A stretch of DNA of 8,149 nt, taken from SIG673 sp045658525. Lineage in GTDB: Bacteria > Bacillota > Clostridia > Oscillospirales > CAG-272. Each line of letters starts with the position of its first letter. Position 1 is the stretch's first letter. A model generated the notes under the pieces. That model worked only from the letters and a program-made list of their open reading frames with translations, had not been told where the DNA came from and did not search any database. The DNA lies in the NCBI GenBank assembly GCA_045658525.1, contig JAZOVD010000083.1, forward strand, positions 1-8,149. The letters run 5' to 3'. A program made the translations under genes and the position numbers. Positions 5,947 to 8,149 of the stretch are shown piece after piece.

Positions 5947-6714
5947 TCATTTTTTTACAGGATTTTGTTTTGTTACCTCAAACGCGAGTATGGCGGACGC
6001 GGAAGCGGCGGAAAGCGCCATCGGGAAATCCCGTCCGTAATCAAGTCTTACCGTTAGGTCGGCAAGCTCGGTAACGTTCTTTGAAAAACCGCGTTTCTCG
6101 CCGCCGACCCCGAGAATAAGCGGCTTTGAAAGGTCGGAGAGGTGCGCGGGAGCGGGTGCGTCCATATCGGCAAGCACGAAGCGGTAACCCTTGGACTTTA
6201 ACAAACGAACGTTGTTTTCGACGTCTCCGCAAATTATCGCGGCAAGCTCGGAAGCACCGGCTGAGGAACGGCAAACTATACCGGCAGACACGATCGGACT
6301 GCGCTTTGGAAGCAGTATGAAATCAGCACCGGCAGCGTAAACGGAGCGTATCGCGTAACCGAGATTGTAAGGGTCCTCTATACCGTCGAGCAAGACACCG
6401 AAGCCGTTTTCGATCAACGGTGCGCTTTCGGGGTAGATACGTTTTTCGCATATCATAACCACGCCGCCGTGAGAGCTTCCGCTTGTAAAAGAGCTTAATT
6501 CTTCCTCGGACACTACTTCGAGAGAGTAGCCGTAAACAAAGGAACGAGCTTTAAGAAAGCCGAGAAGCTTTCCGTTCCCCTTTACGCGTTCGGCTGAAAA
6601 AAGCACTCGTCCTATCTTTCTTTCGGAGGTACCGTTTTCCTTTGCCTCAAATACGGCTCGAACGGATACCATTCCCTCGAAAATATCACGGTCTGGAATA
6701 AAGTTTTGTGACAT
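5947..6714 (-). CDS. TrmH/SpoU-family RNA 2'-O-ribose methyltransferase
   Basis: This is a SPOUT-class enzyme expected to transfer a methyl group from S-adenosylmethionine to a ribose 2'-OH in rRNA or tRNA. With the start chosen here it has 255 residues. Residues 11-88 form the SpoU substrate-binding domain (FEGMVSVRAVFEA near the start, SSHGGVV at 80-86). The catalytic SPOUT domain follows: motif 1 DGIEDPYNLGYAIRS (110-124, N117 and R123 conserved), motif 2 ILGVGGEKRG (200-209, with E206), motif 3 FPMALSAASASAILAFEV (230-247). Motif 3 lacks the asparagine of the classical SLN signature. The upstream in-frame ATG at 6733-6735 has no ribosome binding site, whereas the ATG at 6712-6714 has GGAAAGG with 9 bases of spacing. 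The gene is divergent from sigK. The exact RNA target cannot be named; it is not assignable to RlmB or TrmH itself. Confidence 0.88.
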   Translation of the reverse strand: MSQNFIPDRDIFEGMVSVRAVFEAKENGTSERKIGRVLFSAERVKGNGKLLGFLKARSFVYGYSLEVVSEEELSSFTSGSSHGGVVMICEKRIYPESAPLIENGFGVLLDGIEDPYNLGYAIRSVYAAGADFILLPKRSPIVSAGIVCRSSAGASELAAIICGDVENNVRLLKSKGYRFVLADMDAPAPAHLSDLSKPLILGVGGEKRGFSKNVTELADLTVRLDYGRDFPMALSAASASAILAFEVTKQNPVKK

Positions 6715-6740
6715 ATCGGTCAACCTTTCCGGCATATACT
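6711..6740 (+). promoter_or_regulatory. Candidate sigma-E promoter of sigK
   Basis: ACATATC (6711-6717), 15 bases, then CATATACT (6733-6740) resembles the known sigma-E consensus of about KMATATT, 14-15 bases, CATACAMT; the -10 matches 7 of 8 positions. Transcription would begin near 6747, about 24 bases before the sigK ATG. In Bacillus and many Clostridia, sigK is transcribed by sigma-E in the mother cell, which supports the call. The -35 element lies on the start codon of the divergent methyltransferase gene. Confidence 0.55.
6724..6730 (-). promoter_or_regulatory. Ribosome binding site that decides the methyltransferase start
   Basis: GGAAAGG on the minus strand ends 9 bases before the ATG at 6712-6714. 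The longer alternative start (6733-6735) is preceded by a T-rich run with no purine-rich site, so the shorter form is preferred. Confidence 0.6.
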
Positions 6741-6757
6741 GCTACAAAAATATTAAA

Positions 6758-6763
6758 AAGGAG
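6758..6763 (+). promoter_or_regulatory. Ribosome binding site that decides the sigK start
   Basis: AAGGAG ends 7 bases before the ATG at 6771-6773. An earlier in-frame ATG at 6708 has no such site and lies upstream of the predicted promoter -10, so it is rejected. Confidence 0.85.
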
Positions 6764-6770
6764 AATATAT

Positions 6771-7460
6771 ATGGGCCTTCTACACGGGATACTTATGCGT
6801 ATCCATTTTTTGTTTTTGAGAGTAACACAAGGCAGAGCCTTTCCACCGCCGCTTTCTCCCGAGGAGGAGAGGGAATATATGACCAGAATGGCAAACGGTG
6901 ATTCCGAGGCGAGAAAAAAGCTGATAGAGCATAATCTCAGACTTGTGGCGCATATAGTCAAAAAATACTACACACAAAGTAAGAACCAAGAGGACCTTAC
7001 CTCGGTAGGCAGTATAGGACTTATAAAAGCCGTGGATACGTTTGATTTTAAGAACGGAACTCGCTTCGCTACTTATGCCTCAAAGTGTATTCAAAACGAG
7101 ATACTTATGTATTTTCGTTCCAGAAAAAAGCTTTCAATGGAGGTATCGCTCAGTGACACGATAGACATTGATAAAGAGGGAAACCCTCTTACGTACATGG
7201 ACGTGATAAGCGTAGATGATACGATAGCGGAGGAGCTTGACGTAAAGATCTCGGGCGAGACTGCCGCAAGGATCATAAAAAATTCCCTTGACGAAAGAGA
7301 ACGCGAGGTGATAATACTCAGATACGGTCTTGCGAGCAACGAGCCTCTTACTCAAAGAGAAATATCGTCGCTGCTCGGCATATCGAGATCATACGTTTCC
7401 AGAATAGAAAAATCCGCGCTTGAAAAGATACGGCGCGGAATGGAAAAACGCCGCTTTTGA
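6771..7460 (+). CDS. sigK: RNA polymerase sporulation sigma factor SigK (pro-sigma-K form)
   Basis: Sigma-K directs late mother-cell transcription during sporulation (coat, cortex and release genes). The 229-residue protein starts with a hydrophobic stretch (about 1-20, LLHGILMRIHFLFLRV) followed by GRAFPPPLSPEEE. This matches the pro-sequence and NAFPQPLS junction of Bacillus pro-sigma-K, so it is probably made as a membrane-held precursor cut by a SpoIVFB-like protease. Region 2 follows, with LIEHNLRLVAHIVKK (51-65), EDLTSVGSIGLIKAVDTF (74-91) and the -10-reading helix TYASKCIQNEILMYFR (101-116). Region 4 is at 173-221, with LDEREREVIILRYGL and the helix-turn-helix TQREISSLLGISRSYVSRIE (194-213). 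The gene is unbroken: no skin-type element interrupts it. It is monocistronic, with a sigma-E-like promoter upstream and a terminator at 7524-7571. SigE is the nearest alternative identity but fits the N-terminus less well. Confidence 0.93.
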   Translation: MGLLHGILMRIHFLFLRVTQGRAFPPPLSPEEEREYMTRMANGDSEARKKLIEHNLRLVAHIVKKYYTQSKNQEDLTSVGSIGLIKAVDTFDFKNGTRFATYASKCIQNEILMYFRSRKKLSMEVSLSDTIDIDKEGNPLTYMDVISVDDTIAEELDVKISGETAARIIKNSLDEREREVIILRYGLASNEPLTQREISSLLGISRSYVSRIEKSALEKIRRGMEKRRF

Positions 7461-7523
7461 TCTATGAAATAATGCTAACATAAAAAACTAAAAATGTCAA
7501 TGAAATATTTCAAGTTTTCCTAT

Positions 7524-7571
7524 AAAAGAACGGTTGATTGTGCAGATTGTACGATAAAACCGTTCTTTTTT
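7524..7571 (+). terminator. Intrinsic terminator after sigK
   Basis: AAAAGAACGGTT (7524-7535) pairs perfectly over 12 bases with AACCGTTCTTTT (7558-7569), and the T run continues to 7571. The loop is 22 bases, rather long. It lies about 65 bases after the sigK stop. The 63 bases between the stop and the stem show no feature. Confidence 0.85.
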
Positions 7572-7597
7572 CGGTTAAAGCGACATTCGATAGCTTC

Positions 7598-7626
7598 TTG
7601 ACAAAAGGGTGACTAAAAAGTATAAT
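7598..7626 (+). promoter_or_regulatory. Strong sigma-A promoter of the membrane-protein gene
   Basis: Perfect TTGACA (7598-7603), a spacer of exactly 17 bases and perfect TATAAT (7621-7626). The start would be near 7633, giving a leader of about 36 nt before the TTG codon at 7669. Confidence 0.92.
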
Positions 7627-7642
7627 ATTATGTAGCATAATA
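7626..7642. promoter_or_regulatory. Palindrome over the transcription start, candidate operator
   Basis: TATTATGTAGCATAATA is a perfect 7-3-7 palindrome beginning at the last base of the -10 box and covering the expected start site. A repressor bound here would block a promoter that otherwise matches consensus. The start site lies inside the palindrome, so it would not be a full RNA hairpin. The binding protein is unknown. Confidence 0.45.
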
Positions 7643-7655
7643 CTATTCTAAAGAA

Positions 7656-7660
7656 AAAGG
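7656..7660 (+). promoter_or_regulatory. Ribosome binding site supporting a TTG start
   Basis: AAAGG (followed by T), preceded by further A residues, ends 8 bases before the TTG at 7669-7671. No in-frame ATG occurs until 7801, which has no such site and would remove the transmembrane segment. Confidence 0.7.
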
Positions 7661-7668
7661 TAACGAAA

Positions 7669-8149
7669 TTGGAAAGAGTAATAAGTTATTTAAAACGAAA
7701 TCTTAAGCTTGCGTTCAAGACGGTAACGTACCAGTTCAGACAGTATCTTTGCTTTTACATAGCGGTTTTCATAGTGGAGATTCTTTTCGGTATAGTTATC
7801 ATGACGGCTAACAATACCGCGTATCTTGAAAAAACAGCGACCGGAATGGAGTATAACTATCATGTTGCCGTAACGGGACTCAATAAGAACCAGTACGACT
7901 ACATGAGAAAGCTGGATAAATCAGGCTACAAGGGACCGTCAAAGGGAGAGATAGCTCCTCTCGCGCCGATAGGAAAAAACAAGGCGGTAAAATACATAGA
8001 GAGCAAAAAGGTAGGATCTTCATACGAGATCTATTATCTCCTTTATGACGGAGAGGGAACGGACGAGGAGGCACTTTACGACCGTTTTCGAGAGCTTTAC
8101 GTAGATGATCTTACCAGACTTCAAACAAAGAACTGGAACATAACGCTTT
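7669..8149 (+). CDS. Putative FtsX-like ABC transporter permease, N-terminal part (runs off the right edge)
   Basis: The 160 codons in the window are open to the edge. The start is TTG, chosen for its well-placed AAAGG site and the strong promoter upstream. Residues 1-26 are basic (ERVISYLKRNLKLAFKTV) and amphipathic. One strongly hydrophobic segment follows at about 27-47 (LCFYIAVFIVEILFGIV), and then a hydrophilic region of more than 110 residues rich in K, D, E and Y that should be outside the cell by the positive-inside rule. A cytoplasmic amphipathic start, a first membrane helix and a large extracytoplasmic domain are the layout of FtsX/MacB-type permeases, which pair with an ATPase for export or signalling. 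No conserved family motif can be checked because the C-terminal helices are outside the window, so the name is inference. Another membrane-anchored protein is possible. A palindrome at the promoter suggests specific regulation. Confidence 0.6.
   Translation, partial: MERVISYLKRNLKLAFKTVTYQFRQYLCFYIAVFIVEILFGIVIMTANNTAYLEKTATGMEYNYHVAVTGLNKNQYDYMRKLDKSGYKGPSKGEIAPLAPIGKNKAVKYIESKKVGSSYEIYYLLYDGEGTDEEALYDRFRELYVDDLTRLQTKNWNITL

Noticed and set aside
6712..6735. Seven-residue longer N-terminus for the methyltransferase starting at 6735
   Set aside because: There is no ribosome binding site upstream of that ATG, while the internal ATG at 6714 has GGAAAGG at good spacing.
6708..6770. Longer sigK reading frame starting at 6708
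   Set aside because: The extra 21 residues have no counterpart in SigK proteins, lack a ribosome binding site, and would begin upstream of the predicted promoter -10. AAGGAG before 6771 fixes the start.
7461..7523. Short stretch between the sigK stop and its terminator
   Set aside because: Checked for a small gene, promoter or operator; only A/T-rich sequence without start signals was found.

Overview
The window reads as ordinary chromosome from a spore-forming Firmicute, most likely an uncultured member of the Clostridia. The evidence is a T-box leader in front of pheS, A/T-rich vegetative promoters with near-perfect TTGACA-17-TATAAT spacing, AGGAGG-type ribosome binding sites, and an intact gene for the late mother-cell sporulation factor sigma-K. 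I found no mobile element, CRISPR array, tRNA or rRNA gene, and no multi-gene system of unknown function.

Layout from left to right. The first 76 bases are the 5' end of a minus-strand gene for pyruvate, phosphate dikinase, with its own promoter and a perfect inverted repeat around the -10 box. Next on the minus strand comes pheS-pheT (200-3298), the two subunits of phenylalanyl-tRNA synthetase. It has a strong promoter near 3640 and a T-box leader of about 320 nt whose specifier reads a Phe codon. Upstream of that is a two-gene Leloir unit, galT-galM (3745-5843, minus strand), with its own promoter and a clean intrinsic terminator. A TrmH/SpoU-family RNA 2'-O-methyltransferase gene (5947-6714, minus strand) follows. 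It is divergent from sigK (6771-7460, plus strand), and a sigma-E-like promoter for sigK overlaps the methyltransferase start codon. After the sigK terminator, a strong vegetative promoter with a palindrome over the start site drives the 5' part of a membrane protein (7669 to the window end). This protein starts with TTG and looks like the N-terminus of an FtsX-type ABC permease.

The genes are housekeeping and sugar-metabolism units sitting side by side rather than one pathway. GalT and GalM act together in galactose breakdown. PheS and PheT form one enzyme whose supply is sensed through uncharged tRNA-Phe. SigK belongs to the sporulation cascade.

The most unusual feature is the beta subunit PheT, which at 694 residues is about 100 shorter than usual. 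The missing part matches the whole B2 tRNA-binding (EMAP II/Trbp111-like) domain, while every other domain is present. Two candidate operators (at the dikinase and permease promoters) and the predicted sigma-E promoter of sigK are the other testable points.
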